Source of the DNA: CBDESM01 sp965205165
Lineage (GTDB): Bacteria > Chloroflexota > Dehalococcoidia > Bin125
Direction: 5' to 3'
DNA: 64,000 nt
Assembly (NCBI GenBank): GCA_965205165.1
Contig: OZ242037.1
Coordinates: 310,001-374,000 of the forward strand
Shown here: piece by piece, positions 1 to 7,515 of the stretch
Layout of the letters: the number at the start of each line of letters is the position of its first letter
Numbering within the stretch: position 1 is the stretch's first letter
Made by a program: the position numbers and the translations under genes
Notes under the pieces: generated by a model
Seen by the model: only the letters and a program-made list of their open reading frames with translations
Database searches by the model: none
Told to the model about the DNA's origin: nothing

Positions 1-353
1 TTGCGGGCGATGTTTTCGGCGAGGTTGAGGGTGGCGGGGTCGGCGGTTTCGTCTGTGGTGATCACTACCGGGACGCGGGTGAGGTTGGCGGCGATGGCGG
101 CGGTTTTGCGGCGTCGGCCGGAGATGATTTCGAGGCCGTCGGGTGTTTTGCGGGCGAGGATGGGTTGGAGGAGGCCGAACTGCTTGATGGAGTGGATGAG
201 CTGGTGTTCGGGGTGGTCGAAGGTGGTGGGCGGGTTGTCGTCGTGGTCGGTGCGGGGGTGTTCTGCGGGCACGATGAGGTCGTTGGGGTCGGCGTAGGTG
301 AATTGGAGGTCGCCGGGCTGTTCGGGCTGGCTGGGCTGGCTGTCTTTGCACAT
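1..353 (-). CDS. ParB-like nuclease-domain protein (partial, C-terminus beyond window)
   Basis: This gene is read on the minus strand from the ATG at 353 and runs off the left edge, leaving 117 codons. After a short acidic, proline-rich leader it shows a ParB/Srx-type N-terminal domain. There is a helix with SIKQFGLLQPILAR near residues 60-75, then EIISGRRRKTAAI, matching the family's GxRR signature, and then VPVVI and NLAENIAR. Known members bind or cleave DNA or act as chromosome or plasmid partition factors. The C-terminal half that would discriminate between these roles is missing. Codons are C-ending, as for other minus-strand genes here. A TACCAT hexamer lies 7 nt before the ATG, so the transcript may be leaderless. 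It diverges from the 447 gene. The domain call is fairly secure; the function is open. Confidence 0.75.
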   Translation of the reverse strand, partial: MCKDSQPSQPEQPGDLQFTYADPNDLIVPAEHPRTDHDDNPPTTFDHPEHQLIHSIKQFGLLQPILARKTPDGLEIISGRRRKTAAIAANLTRVPVVITTDETADPATLNLAENIAR

Positions 354-360
354 GCGTGCG

Positions 361-366
361 ATGGTA
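361..366 (-). promoter_or_regulatory. -10-like hexamer TACCAT, leaderless start of the ParB-like gene
   Basis: On the minus strand TACCAT ends 7 nt before the ATG at 353. This is the same arrangement seen at about a dozen other starts in the window. No -35 element is obvious. Transcription would begin at or next to the start codon. Confidence 0.4.
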
Positions 367-418
367 GGCGGAACAGAGGAAGGCGGGGTGTGTTGGGGTT
401 TACAGATGGGCGCGTTGC

Positions 419-424
419 TAGGAT
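419..424 (+). promoter_or_regulatory. -10-like hexamer TAGGAT upstream of the PIN-module operon
   Basis: TAGGAT lies 22 nt before the ATG at 447. A start site about 7 nt downstream would leave a short leader that still contains the GGAGG at 438-443. This favours ATG 447 over the GTG at 429. Confidence 0.3.
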
Positions 425-446
425 TGGGGTGGAAGGACGGAGGTGG

Positions 447-1037
447 ATGGTGGTTGCGGAGACGGAGCGGGGGGCGTCGTTGGTGATTGGGATGCCGGTG
501 TCGGGGGAGGGGGCGAACGGGTTGCGGGTGGATGCGGATGAGGAGCTGTTGAAGATGCAGGAGGTGGCGCGGGACTTGGCGGGGCGGTTGTTGGCGGAGG
601 AGGGGGACGGGCGCGAGCATGAGGTGGCGGGGCCTTGCGTTTGGCGGGAGGGGGAGGGTTGGGTGCGGCTGTCGTTCGCGTGCGGGACGGATGGGGGGAA
701 CGGGGCGTCGGCGCGGGAGCTTGCGGCGGGGGAGCGGGCGTTGGGGATTGTGTTGGAGGCGCTGGCAGAGGGGAAACGGGGGCGGTTGCATAGGGAGCTG
801 CCGGTTGATTTGGCAGTGCGGTTGAGCCGGGCTTGGTGGATGGCGAGGGAGGATGCGCTGTTGTCGGTCTGCCGCGATGGGGGGGAGGCGGTGGTGCTGG
901 ACGGGGCGGAGCGGAAGGCGTACCGGCTGGCGGCGACGACAGAAGACACGAAGGATTGGCCGACAGTGGGAGACTGGGGGCAGCTGCTCGCGGAGTGTTT
1001 CTGGGATCTGCCTCCTGAGGCATGGGAAGACGAGTGA
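447..1037 (+). CDS. Hypothetical protein, partner of a PIN-domain protein
   Basis: I do not recognise this 196-residue protein. It is soluble and acidic, with no signal peptide or membrane segment, and two Trp-rich patches near the middle and the C-terminus (AWWMARED, DWPTVGDW). The start at ATG 447 is chosen because GGAGG lies just upstream; the reading frame is also open further upstream, but that part is antisense to the ParB-like gene. Its last codons overlap the start of the PIN-domain gene by 16 nt, so the two are translationally coupled. By position it could be the antitoxin of a VapBC-like pair, but it is about twice the usual antitoxin length and no DNA-binding motif is visible. That role is inference. 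Confidence 0.6.
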   Translation: MVVAETERGASLVIGMPVSGEGANGLRVDADEELLKMQEVARDLAGRLLAEEGDGREHEVAGPCVWREGEGWVRLSFACGTDGGNGASARELAAGERALGIVLEALAEGKRGRLHRELPVDLAVRLSRAWWMAREDALLSVCRDGGEAVVLDGAERKAYRLAATTEDTKDWPTVGDWGQLLAECFWDLPPEAWEDE

Positions 1038-1462
1038 CCGCTGCTGGCGTGCAGGTGTTCGCGGACACCTCGTTTTTGTACCCGTACGTCGATGTGACGA
1101 ATGGGGAGCACGATCTCGCCGTTGCGACGTTTGAGGAGTTCAGTCCGTCCACGTTGCTGGTGACCGACGGGGTATTGGGCGAGCTGATGGCGCTGATGTC
1201 CAGGCAGAGTCGGCGCGCGGGATGCCTGAGATTCTTGGACCGCGCTTTCGGTGACGATCGGGATATCCGGGTCGTTGCGGAGACGCGCGAGGCGTTCTTG
1301 CGGGGGGTACAGCGGTACCGGGTCCAGACGACGGGTTCACCGAGCTTGGTGGACTGCATGATCATGAACGCGATGGACGAGATGGGAGTTGAGGACCTGT
1401 TCGCGTTCGATCGGGATTTTCGTCATGTGGGGCTGTATCGGGTGCATCCGTTGCGGGACTGA
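1022..1462 (+). CDS. PIN-domain protein, VapC-like putative toxin RNase
   Basis: This 146-residue protein has the PIN fold signature. FADTSFLYPY carries the first acidic residue, D15. E54 sits in LGEL, D111 in SLVDCMI, and D130 in FAFDRDF. These four acidic residues form the Mg-binding site of PIN ribonucleases such as VapC. The order and spacing are normal for a single-domain toxin. The upstream gene overlaps it by 16 nt; an alternative start is GTG 1034, directly at that overlap. PIN proteins in such two-gene units usually cleave tRNA or rRNA when freed from their partner. The target here is unknown. The fold is confident, the toxin role probable. Confidence 0.8.
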   Translation: MGRRVTAAGVQVFADTSFLYPYVDVTNGEHDLAVATFEEFSPSTLLVTDGVLGELMALMSRQSRRAGCLRFLDRAFGDDRDIRVVAETREAFLRGVQRYRVQTTGSPSLVDCMIMNAMDEMGVEDLFAFDRDFRHVGLYRVHPLRD

Positions 1463-1489
1463 CGGGCGCGGCTATTCGGGGGTGCAGGA

Positions 1490-2890
1490 TCAGGTCAGGG
1501 CGGATTCGATGTGCTTGGCTTGGGCTAGGAGGGTTTCGTCATGGCCAAAGCGGCCGGTGAGTTGGAGGGCTTGGGGGAGTTTTCTGCGGGGGATGGGGAT
1601 GGAGATGACGGGCATGCCGGCGTGGGTCCAGGGGAGGTTCATTGCGGGGTCGCCGGTGGAGTGGAGGCCTTTGGGTGCGGGGCCTTTGGCGGCGGGGGAG
1701 AGCCAGAGGTCGATTTGGGCGCGGTCCATGTGCTGGTGGAGGCGCTGGCGGAGGTTGATGCGGCTTTGGCGGCCGGCTTCGGCTTGTTCGTCGGAGAGTT
1801 GGAGTCCGGCGAGGTAGAGGGCGGCGCTTTCGGGGCGGAACATTGCGCCGTAGCGGCGGTAGCGGTCTTCGTGCTGGAGGGCGAACTCGCGGGTGGCGAG
1901 GTTGCGGTGGAGTTGGTTGATGTCGGCGATGTCGGCGAGGGCGGGGGTTGGCCGGACGTCGAGGCCGGCGTCGCGGAGTTGGTCGGCGGCTTGTTGGAGG
2001 GCGCGTTGGGCGGATTGGGAGGCTTGATCGAGGTAGGGGCCGGTGGGGATGCCGATGCGGGGCTTGGGTGCTTCGGCGTCTTCGCCTTGGCGCCAGCCGG
2101 TGAGGAGGGCCTTGGCGGCGAGGATGGCGTCGTCGACGGCGCGGGTGAAGAGGCCGAGGTGGTCGACGGAGGGGGAGTACATGAGGACGCCTTCGGTGGG
2201 GATGCGGTCGAAGGAGGGCTTGAAGCCGACGACGCCGCAGAAGGCGGCGGGGCGGATTACGGAGCCGACGGTTTGGGAGCCGAGCGCGAGGGGGGCGATG
2301 CCTGCGGCGACGGCGGCGGCGGAGCCGCTGGAGGAGCCGCCGGGGGTGCGCTGGAGGTCGTGGGGGTTGGCGGTTGCGCCGGGTGCGAAGTAGGCGAATT
2401 CGGTGGTGACGGATTTGCCGAGGATGAGCGCGCCGGCGTTGCGAAGGCGGCGGACGGCATCGGCTTCGGGGCCGGAGAAGGATTCGGGGGGGACGGCGGA
2501 GCCGGCGCGGGTGGGCATGCGGTCGACGTTGATGATGTCCTTGATCAGGATGATCGCGCCGTAGAGCGGGGGGCGGCGGGCGGGGTCGGGGTGGGCGCTT
2601 TCGAGGGAGCGGGCTTCGGCGTCGAGGCGTTCGCGGCGGCGGGGGTCGGGGAGGACGGCGCGGATTTGGGGGTTGGCCTGGTCGAGGCGGGCGAGGGATT
2701 CGGCGATGGCGTCGTCGAGGGAGAGCTCGCCGGAGCGGGTGCGGGCGACCTGCCCGGCGAGGGAGATCGGGGCGACCAGGGCGGGAGCGGCGGCGCCGAG
2801 CGCGACGGCGGGGTTGCCGGCTGCCGGGCGGGCGGCTGCTTCGCCGGCGGTTGGAGCGTCGGCTGCGGGGTCGGGGGTGCTAGAAGCCAA
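1490..2890 (-). CDS. Amidase signature family hydrolase
   Basis: This is a 466-residue amidase-signature enzyme of the GatA/FAAH type, hydrolysing a carboxamide through a Ser-cisSer-Lys triad. Visible landmarks are K117 in LIKDI, the Ser-rich GGSSSGSAAA loop at 184-193 holding the cis-Ser, and S210 in GSQTVGSVIRPA. The usual GSDTGGS is altered to GSQTVGS, so substrate preference cannot be guessed. The C-terminal third is normal for the family. The frame stays open into the upstream DinB-like gene, but that part reads as an overlap artefact. I chose the TTG at 2890, which overlaps the DinB stop by 11 nt; no ATG fits. It is probably co-transcribed with the DinB-like gene. The substrate is unknown, and a GatA role is unlikely without gatB or gatC nearby. 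Confidence 0.85.
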   Translation of the reverse strand: MASSTPDPAADAPTAGEAAARPAAGNPAVALGAAAPALVAPISLAGQVARTRSGELSLDDAIAESLARLDQANPQIRAVLPDPRRRERLDAEARSLESAHPDPARRPPLYGAIILIKDIINVDRMPTRAGSAVPPESFSGPEADAVRRLRNAGALILGKSVTTEFAYFAPGATANPHDLQRTPGGSSSGSAAAVAAGIAPLALGSQTVGSVIRPAAFCGVVGFKPSFDRIPTEGVLMYSPSVDHLGLFTRAVDDAILAAKALLTGWRQGEDAEAPKPRIGIPTGPYLDQASQSAQRALQQAADQLRDAGLDVRPTPALADIADINQLHRNLATREFALQHEDRYRRYGAMFRPESAALYLAGLQLSDEQAEAGRQSRINLRQRLHQHMDRAQIDLWLSPAAKGPAPKGLHSTGDPAMNLPWTHAGMPVISIPIPRRKLPQALQLTGRFGHDETLLAQAKHIESALT

Positions 2891-3413
2891 GGCCTTCTTT
2901 GCCTTGCATGGAGCGGCCGACGTTGATTTGGCCGAGGTGGTTGTTGGAGTGGTTGATGATGACCTGGCCGATGATCTCCCATTTGGCGAGTTCGCCCTGG
3001 GGGACGATGCGGGTGATGGATTTGAGGTAGTCGTCGGACATGTCGGCGATGCGGGGGACGATGACATCGGCGACGTCGTTGGTGTATTGGGCGAGGTCTG
3101 CGCCTGCGGGGAAGACCCACTCGGAGACTTCGCCGTATTCGGTGCCGGTGCCTTGGTCGACTTTGGGGAGGTTCCAGGCTTCGTGGAGGTTGTTCTGGAG
3201 CCAGAGGGGCTTTTCGCGTTCGAAGGCGAAGTGGATGAGGTTGTCGGCGGTGCGGGCGATGTGCCAGGCCTCGAAGCCGATGCAGTTTTGGCCGTCGTGG
3301 GTGCGGAAGTGGACTTCGTCTTGGGAGAGGTCTTGCATGGATTGGGCGGTCCAGCGGAGGGCGCGGTCGGTGAACTTGGCGAGGAGTTCGGCGGCGGGGA
3401 CGTGGTCGGTCAT
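2880..3413 (-). CDS. DinB-like (DUF664/MDMPI-type) protein
   Basis: This 177-residue protein has the four-helix DinB/YfiT-like pattern. A histidine in the helix FEAWHIARTADNLIH and another in HSNNHLGQI fit the family's metal-binding His triad. Members act as metal-dependent thiol transferases or hydrolases (for example maleylpyruvate isomerase-like, mycothiol- or bacillithiol-dependent enzymes), though many have no known reaction. The start ATG at 3413 is preceded by an AAAGAGGAT Shine-Dalgarno. The amidase gene starts inside its last codons, so the two are coupled and may act on related small molecules. That link is inference. Confidence 0.8.
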   Translation of the reverse strand: MTDHVPAAELLAKFTDRALRWTAQSMQDLSQDEVHFRTHDGQNCIGFEAWHIARTADNLIHFAFEREKPLWLQNNLHEAWNLPKVDQGTGTEYGEVSEWVFPAGADLAQYTNDVADVIVPRIADMSDDYLKSITRIVPQGELAKWEIIGQVIINHSNNHLGQINVGRSMQGKEGLGF

Positions 3414-3486
3414 GGTGATCCTCTTTCGGCGGGGGCGTTGGGGTGACGCTAGCGCACGGGGGAGACAGGGTCTGCTTTGGGGCGGG

Positions 3487-4293
3487 TCAGGGGGCGGCGG
3501 CGGAGAGGATGAGGAGTTTCATGAGGGAGCGGACTTGGCCGTCTTGGGCGACGGCGCGGGGGTCGGCGGCGAAGTTTTGGGAGATGGAGTGGGCGTGCTG
3601 GGGTGGCCAGTTGCCGGAGAGGGCGAGGGCGTCGAGCATTTGGAGCCAGGCGCCGGGGGAGGGCCACCAGAATTCGCGCTCGATTTCTTGGATGACGATG
3701 TCTTGGAGGTCGGCGAAGAGGGCGAGTTGGGCGAGGCGGCGGTGGTCGTAGCGGTCGTCGATTTGGGGGTGGTCGGCGTCTTCGCGGCGGATGGCGGCGA
3801 GGAGGCGGTCCCAAGGTTGGCCGAGGAGGGGGCGGGAGGCGACGGAGGCGGCGACGGGGGCGCCGGGTTTTGCGAGGCGGGCGGCTTCGCGGAGGAGTCG
3901 GACGGGTTCGTCGGCGTAGGGGAGGACGAAGTTGAGGGAGACGGCGTCGGCGGTTTGGTCGGGGAGGTCGACGGAGACGGCGTCGTGCTGGATGAAGCGG
4001 GTGGGGAGTTCGGCGTCGCGGAAGCGTGCGCGGGCGGCTTCGATTTGTGCGCGGGAGAGGTCGACGCCGATGGCTTGCCCGTTGGGGAGCGCGGTTCGGG
4101 CGGCGGCGATGACGGTGCCGGGGCCGCAGCCGAGGTCGATGAGGAGGGAGTCGGGGCGGAGTTGGAGGCGTTCGACGATGAGGGCGGCGGCGGCATCGAG
4201 GAAGGGGGCATTGAGTTCGGCGGGGGAGGCGGATGGGCTGTCGAAGCGGCGCTGGGTTTCGGCGTCGTCCATCGGGGGGCTCCGGCGGGACAT
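3487..4293 (-). CDS. Class I SAM-dependent methyltransferase
   Basis: This 268-residue protein has a Rossmann-type methyltransferase core. Motif I is LLIDLGCGPG near residue 50, followed by AIGVDLSRAQIEAA with the acidic ribose ligand. Then comes IQHDAVSVDLPDQTADAV, and a motif like ALSLNFVLPYADEPVRLLREAARLAKPGA as in UbiE/Methyltransf_11 proteins. The C-terminal hundred residues, rich in Trp and Leu, probably form the substrate lid. The nature of the substrate (small molecule or lipid) cannot be told. It diverges from the glycerophosphodiesterase gene across about 30 bp; a second ATG lies at codon 8. Confidence 0.8.
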   Translation of the reverse strand: MSRRSPPMDDAETQRRFDSPSASPAELNAPFLDAAAALIVERLQLRPDSLLIDLGCGPGTVIAAARTALPNGQAIGVDLSRAQIEAARARFRDAELPTRFIQHDAVSVDLPDQTADAVSLNFVLPYADEPVRLLREAARLAKPGAPVAASVASRPLLGQPWDRLLAAIRREDADHPQIDDRYDHRRLAQLALFADLQDIVIQEIEREFWWPSPGAWLQMLDALALSGNWPPQHAHSISQNFAADPRAVAQDGQVRSLMKLLILSAAAP

Positions 4294-4309
4294 TGGGGTG
4301 GCGTCGGGG

Positions 4310-4315
4310 TAGGCT
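4310..4315 (+). promoter_or_regulatory. -10-like hexamer TAGGCT, leaderless start of the GDPD gene
   Basis: TAGGCT ends 7 nt before the ATG at 4323, where no Shine-Dalgarno is present. This fits the leaderless pattern found throughout the window. Confidence 0.4.
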
Positions 4316-4322
4316 GCCGGTG

Positions 4323-5063
4323 ATGAGCAGGCGCAGGGATGGTAGCGGGCGGGGTGCTGGGCGGGCGTTGGCGATCGCGCATCGGGCGGCGATGGGGCAT
4401 GCGCCGGAGAACTCGCTGAGCGGGATTCGGAAGGCGCGGGAGCTGGGTGCGGACGGGGTGGAGGTTGACGTGCAGTTGGCGGCGGACGGGGTGCCGGTGC
4501 TGATGCATGATGCTTCGGTTAGCCGGGTGTCTTCGGCGAGCGGTTATGTCGGGGAGATGACGTCGGGGGAGTTGCACCAGATAGGGATCGGGGATGGGGA
4601 TTATGTCCCGATGCTATCCGAAGCGCTTGATTTGGTGGACGGGAGGATGCTGCTGGTGATCGAGTTGAAGGTGTCGGCGGGAGCTGATGTCTGGGCGCTG
4701 GCGGAGGCGGTGCTGGGGGAGGTTGCGCGGAGCGATGCGGTGCCTTGGACGTGGTTGTGGTCGTTTGATCGGGAGGCTTGCGAGGCGCTGCGGGAGCGGG
4801 GGCCTGTGGATGCGCGGATTGCGCGGTTGTGCATGAGGCCGACGGGGGAGATTTGGCGGGAGACGACGGAGGCGGGTTTGGACGGGTTGTCGGTGGCGCA
4901 GGGGTTCGTGACGGAGGAGGTGGCTGGGGCGTGCCGGGGGCACGGGCTGGGGTGCTTCGCGTGGACGGTGAACGAGGGGGAGCGGGCGCGGGAGTTGGCG
5001 GGGATGGGGCTGACGGGGATCGTGGGGGACTACCCGGAGCGGATTTTGGGGGAGGTGCTATGA
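4323..5063 (+). CDS. Glycerophosphodiester phosphodiesterase family protein
   Basis: This 246-residue protein has a GDPD TIM-barrel. It shows AHRAAMGHAPENS near residues 19-31 (catalytic His and the metal-binding Glu of the PEN motif), then GADGVEVDVQLAADGVPVLMHD (second metal-binding Glu/Asp pair and the catalytic His of MHD). Later barrel strands include LLVIELKV, WLWSFDREA and FAWTVNEGERARELAGMGLTGIVGDYPERI, the standard family ending. It hydrolyses glycerophosphodiesters such as glycerophosphocholine to glycerol-3-phosphate and an alcohol. No signal peptide is seen, so it is probably cytoplasmic. Its stop codon overlaps the predicted tRNA promoter. The ATG at 4323 lacks a Shine-Dalgarno, fitting leaderless translation. 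Confidence 0.9.
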   Translation: MSRRRDGSGRGAGRALAIAHRAAMGHAPENSLSGIRKARELGADGVEVDVQLAADGVPVLMHDASVSRVSSASGYVGEMTSGELHQIGIGDGDYVPMLSEALDLVDGRMLLVIELKVSAGADVWALAEAVLGEVARSDAVPWTWLWSFDREACEALRERGPVDARIARLCMRPTGEIWRETTEAGLDGLSVAQGFVTEEVAGACRGHGLGCFAWTVNEGERARELAGMGLTGIVGDYPERILGEVL

Positions 5064-5064
5064 T
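5056..5064 (+). promoter_or_regulatory. Extended -10 promoter for the tRNA block
   Basis: TGCTATGAT is a near-consensus extended -10 (TGnTATAAT) ending 12 nt before the first base of tRNA-Trp. It lies across the stop codon of the GDPD gene. There is no -35 at 17-18 bp, consistent with extended -10 usage. Confidence 0.55.
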
Positions 5065-5075
5065 GTGCGAGCCGG

Positions 5076-5152
5076 AGGAGTGTAGCTCAGTTTGGCAGAG
5101 CAACGGTCTCCAAAACCGTAGGTCGGGGGTTCGAGTCCCTCCACTCCTGCCA
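5076..5152 (+). tRNA. tRNA-Trp (anticodon CCA)
   Basis: A full cloverleaf can be drawn. The acceptor AGGAGTG pairs with CACTCCT, the discriminator is G, and CCA is encoded. The anticodon stem ACGGT/ACCGT encloses the loop CTCCAAA with anticodon CCA. GGTTCGAGTCC forms the T-arm. It is first of four tRNA genes in 410 bp. Confidence 0.95.
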
Positions 5153-5177
5153 GCGGGAAGCGAGCGAAGGAATGCGT

Positions 5178-5265
5178 GCCGAGGTGGTGGAATTGGTAGA
5201 CACGCAGCGTTGAGGGCGCTGTGCTCATTGCGAGCGTAAGAGTTCGAGTCTCTTCCTCGGCACCA
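5178..5265 (+). tRNA. tRNA-Leu (anticodon GAG)
   Basis: The gene is 88 nt long with the long variable arm of a class II tRNA. The acceptor GCCGAGG pairs with CCTCGGC, the discriminator is A, and CCA is encoded. The anticodon stem CAGCG/CGCTG encloses TTGAGGG, giving anticodon GAG, which reads CTC/CTT. It lies 25 bp after tRNA-Trp. Confidence 0.95.
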
Positions 5266-5287
5266 CGCATTACGGAGGTTTCGACGA

Positions 5288-5362
5288 GCGGAAGTGGCGC
5301 AGTGGTAGCGCGTCTCCTTGCCAAGGAGAAGGTCGCGGGTTCAAATCCCGTCTTCCGCTCCA
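5288..5362 (+). tRNA. tRNA-Gly (anticodon GCC)
   Basis: The acceptor GCGGAAG pairs with CTTCCGC, the discriminator is T, and CCA is encoded. The anticodon stem TCTCC/GGAGA encloses TTGCCAA, giving anticodon GCC. The T-arm GGGTTCAAATCCC is canonical. Confidence 0.95.
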
Positions 5363-5410
5363 ACACACCGACAGCCGGCCGCGACGCCCGCAAGGGCGGG
5401 GCTGCGGCGG

Positions 5411-5484
5411 GGCGAGGTAGCCAAGTGGCAAGGCACGGGTCTGCAAAACCCTGATCGCCGGTTCGAATCCGGTCCTCGCCTCCA
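5411..5484 (+). tRNA. tRNA-Cys (anticodon GCA)
   Basis: The acceptor GGCGAGG pairs with CCTCGCC, the discriminator is T, and CCA is encoded. The anticodon loop CTGCAAA gives anticodon GCA. The T-arm CCGGTTCGAATCCGG is perfect. It ends the four-tRNA block; the 55 bp to the next gene hold only a weak GACTG/CAGTC hairpin at 5498-5511. Confidence 0.95.
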
Positions 5485-5539
5485 CCATCCGATCACAGAC
5501 TGACCACAGTCCGATCTCAGTCCGGGCCCTTTGACGCCG

Positions 5540-6124
5540 ATGTACGACTTGCAGACCGCGCTGATCGTGGTCGATGTGCAGAATGATTTCGCGCATCCGG
5601 AGGGGTCGCTGTTCGTGCGGGGTGCGGCGGAGGTGATTCCGCGGATCAACGCGGAGCTGGGCAGGGCGGTGGCGCAGGGGGGCTTGGTCTTCCTGACGCA
5701 GGATTGGCATCCGGCGCGGACGCCGCATTTCGAGACGGATGGCGGGGTTTGGCCGGTGCATTGCGTGGGGGGGACTTGGGGGGCGGAGTTTCATGCGGGG
5801 CTGGAGGTGCCGGATGCGCCGGTGGTCCGCAAGGGGGTCGGCGGGGAGGACGGGTATTCGGCGTTCGCGGTGCTGGATGCGGAGAGCGGGGAGGCGAGGG
5901 AGACGGAGCTGCGGTCGGCACTGGAGGGGGCGGGGGTGAGGCGGGTGGTGGTGGTCGGGCTGGCGACGGATTACTGCGTGCGGGCAACGGTGCTGGATGC
6001 GGTGCGGCTGGGGTACGAGGCGGAGGTGCTGCGGGGGTGCGTGGCGGCGGTTGACTTGGAGGCGGGGGACGGGGAGGCGGCGCTTGGGGAGATGGAGGCG
6101 GCGGGGGCGGTGATTTCGCCTTGA
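5540..6124 (+). CDS. pncA: Nicotinamidase (isochorismatase-like hydrolase)
   Basis: This 194-residue isochorismatase-fold hydrolase is best read as PncA, which deamidates nicotinamide to nicotinate. The catalytic triad is visible as Asp in LIVVDVQNDF (D12), Lys in VVRKGV, and Cys in ATDYCVRAT. The metal-site motif DWHP is followed by HF, and WPVHCV is also typical of nicotinamidases. ATG 5540 is preferred; a TTG at 5531 is possible. The next gene, 26 bp on, encodes nicotinate phosphoribosyltransferase. The two proteins form consecutive steps of the Preiss-Handler NAD salvage route, and that context supports the substrate call. Confidence 0.9.
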   Translation: MYDLQTALIVVDVQNDFAHPEGSLFVRGAAEVIPRINAELGRAVAQGGLVFLTQDWHPARTPHFETDGGVWPVHCVGGTWGAEFHAGLEVPDAPVVRKGVGGEDGYSAFAVLDAESGEARETELRSALEGAGVRRVVVVGLATDYCVRATVLDAVRLGYEAEVLRGCVAAVDLEAGDGEAALGEMEAAGAVISP

Positions 6125-6138
6125 TTGGGCGGTAGTGC

Positions 6139-6144
6139 GATAGT
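6139..6144 (+). promoter_or_regulatory. -10-like hexamer GATAGT before pncB
   Basis: GATAGT ends 6 nt before the ATG at 6151, which has no Shine-Dalgarno. pncB may therefore have its own leaderless transcript in addition to read-through from pncA. Confidence 0.35.
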
Positions 6145-6150
6145 GGGCGG

Positions 6151-7431
6151 ATGAGCGCGCTGCTGACGGACCTGTACGAGCTGACGATGGCGCAGGCGTA
6201 CTACGCGCGGGGGATGGAGCGGGAGGCGGTGTTCGAGTTGACGGCGCGGGGGCTGCCGCGGGATTGGAATTTCCTGATTTGCGCGGGGGTGGACCGGGTG
6301 CTGGAGCACGCGCGGGGGCTGCGGTTCAGGGAGGAGGAGTTGGCGTATCTGGCGTCGCTGCCGCAGTTCGAGCCGTGGTTCATCGAGCGGTTGCGGGGGT
6401 TCCGGTTCACGGGGGAGATCCGGGCGGTGGCGGAGGGGACGGCGGTGTTTCCGCCGGCGCCGCTGTTGCAGGTGATCGGGCCGCTGCCGGAGGCGCAGAT
6501 TCTGGAGACGTTCGCGCTGAACCAAGTGTCGTTCGCGACGTTGATCGCGTCGAAGGCGGCGCGGGCGGTGATCGCGGCGGAGGGGCGGCCGGTGGTGGAG
6601 TTCGGGGGGAGGCGGGCGCACGGGACGGACGCGCTGTTGCAGGCGGCGCGGGCGGCGTACATCGCGGGGTTCTCGGCGACGTCGTCGCTGGAGGCTGGGC
6701 GGCGGTACGGGATTCCGGTGACGGGGACGATGGGGCACAGCTACGTGATGGCGCATGAGGAAGAGGGAGCGGCGTTCGGGGCGTTCGCGGAGCAGTACGC
6801 GGGTGCGACGCTGCTGGTGGACACGTACGACACGGAGCGCGGGCTGGAGCGGGTGATTGGGCTGGCGCGGGAGCGGGGGGCGGAGGCTGTGGGTGCAGTG
6901 CGGATTGATTCGGGGGATTTCGAGGTCGAGGCGAGGCGGGCGCGGGGGATGCTGGACGCGGCGGGGCTTGGGGAGGTGCGGATCATCGTGAGCGGGGGGT
7001 TGACGGAGGAGCGGATCGCGGAGCTGCGTGGGGCGGGAGCGCCGATCGACGTGTACGCGGCAGGGACGGCGATCGTGACGTCGCGGAGCGCGCCGTCGCT
7101 GGATACGGCGTACAAGTTGGTGGAGTACGACGGGCGCGGGCGGGCGAAGCGGTCGGCGGGGAAGGCGAGCATGCCCGGGCGGAAGGCGCTGTGGCGGCGG
7201 CGGGAGGGTGGCGCGCCGGTTGCCGATGTGCTGGCGCGGGCGGATTCGGAGCGTCCGGCGGGGTTCGAGCCGCTGCTGGAACGGCGGACGGAGGGGGAGT
7301 CGGTGGAGGCGATTCGGGAGCGTGCGGGGCGGGAGATTGGTTCGCTGCCGGCGGGGCTGCGGTCGCTGCGGGAGGCGGAGGCGGCGTATCCGGTGCGGAT
7401 TGCGGAGGAGCTGCTGCGAGGGGGATTCTGA
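6151..7431 (+). CDS. pncB: Nicotinate phosphoribosyltransferase
   Basis: This 426-residue protein converts nicotinate, PRPP and ATP to nicotinate mononucleotide. The N-terminal LLTDLYELTMAQAYYARGM is diagnostic for the family. The barrel carries VVEFGGRRAHGTDAL with the regulatory His that is phosphorylated by ATP. VTGTMGHSYVMAHE, TLLVDTYDTERGL, AVRIDSGDFEVEARRAR and IIVSGGLTEERIAEL form the PRPP and phosphate-binding loops, and YAAGTAIVTS follows. The shorter, about 430-residue form without the extended C-terminal domain is common in actinobacteria, Chloroflexota and archaea. It follows pncA and belongs to the same NAD salvage pathway. Confidence 0.95.
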   Translation: MSALLTDLYELTMAQAYYARGMEREAVFELTARGLPRDWNFLICAGVDRVLEHARGLRFREEELAYLASLPQFEPWFIERLRGFRFTGEIRAVAEGTAVFPPAPLLQVIGPLPEAQILETFALNQVSFATLIASKAARAVIAAEGRPVVEFGGRRAHGTDALLQAARAAYIAGFSATSSLEAGRRYGIPVTGTMGHSYVMAHEEEGAAFGAFAEQYAGATLLVDTYDTERGLERVIGLARERGAEAVGAVRIDSGDFEVEARRARGMLDAAGLGEVRIIVSGGLTEERIAELRGAGAPIDVYAAGTAIVTSRSAPSLDTAYKLVEYDGRGRAKRSAGKASMPGRKALWRRREGGAPVADVLARADSERPAGFEPLLERRTEGESVEAIRERAGREIGSLPAGLRSLREAEAAYPVRIAEELLRGGF

Positions 7432-7515
7432 AGGGGATTCGGGATTTGTTAGCCTGAGCGGACAGATTCGGCTTGCGACAGAGCCCGCGCTGAGCGCGTT
7501 CGGGGGAGTTTCGAC

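Noticed and set aside
5377..5400. A CRISPR-like or terminator repeat between tRNA-Gly and tRNA-Cys
   Set aside because: Only one short GCCC/GGGC hairpin, with no repeated unit. No CRISPR array was seen anywhere in the window.
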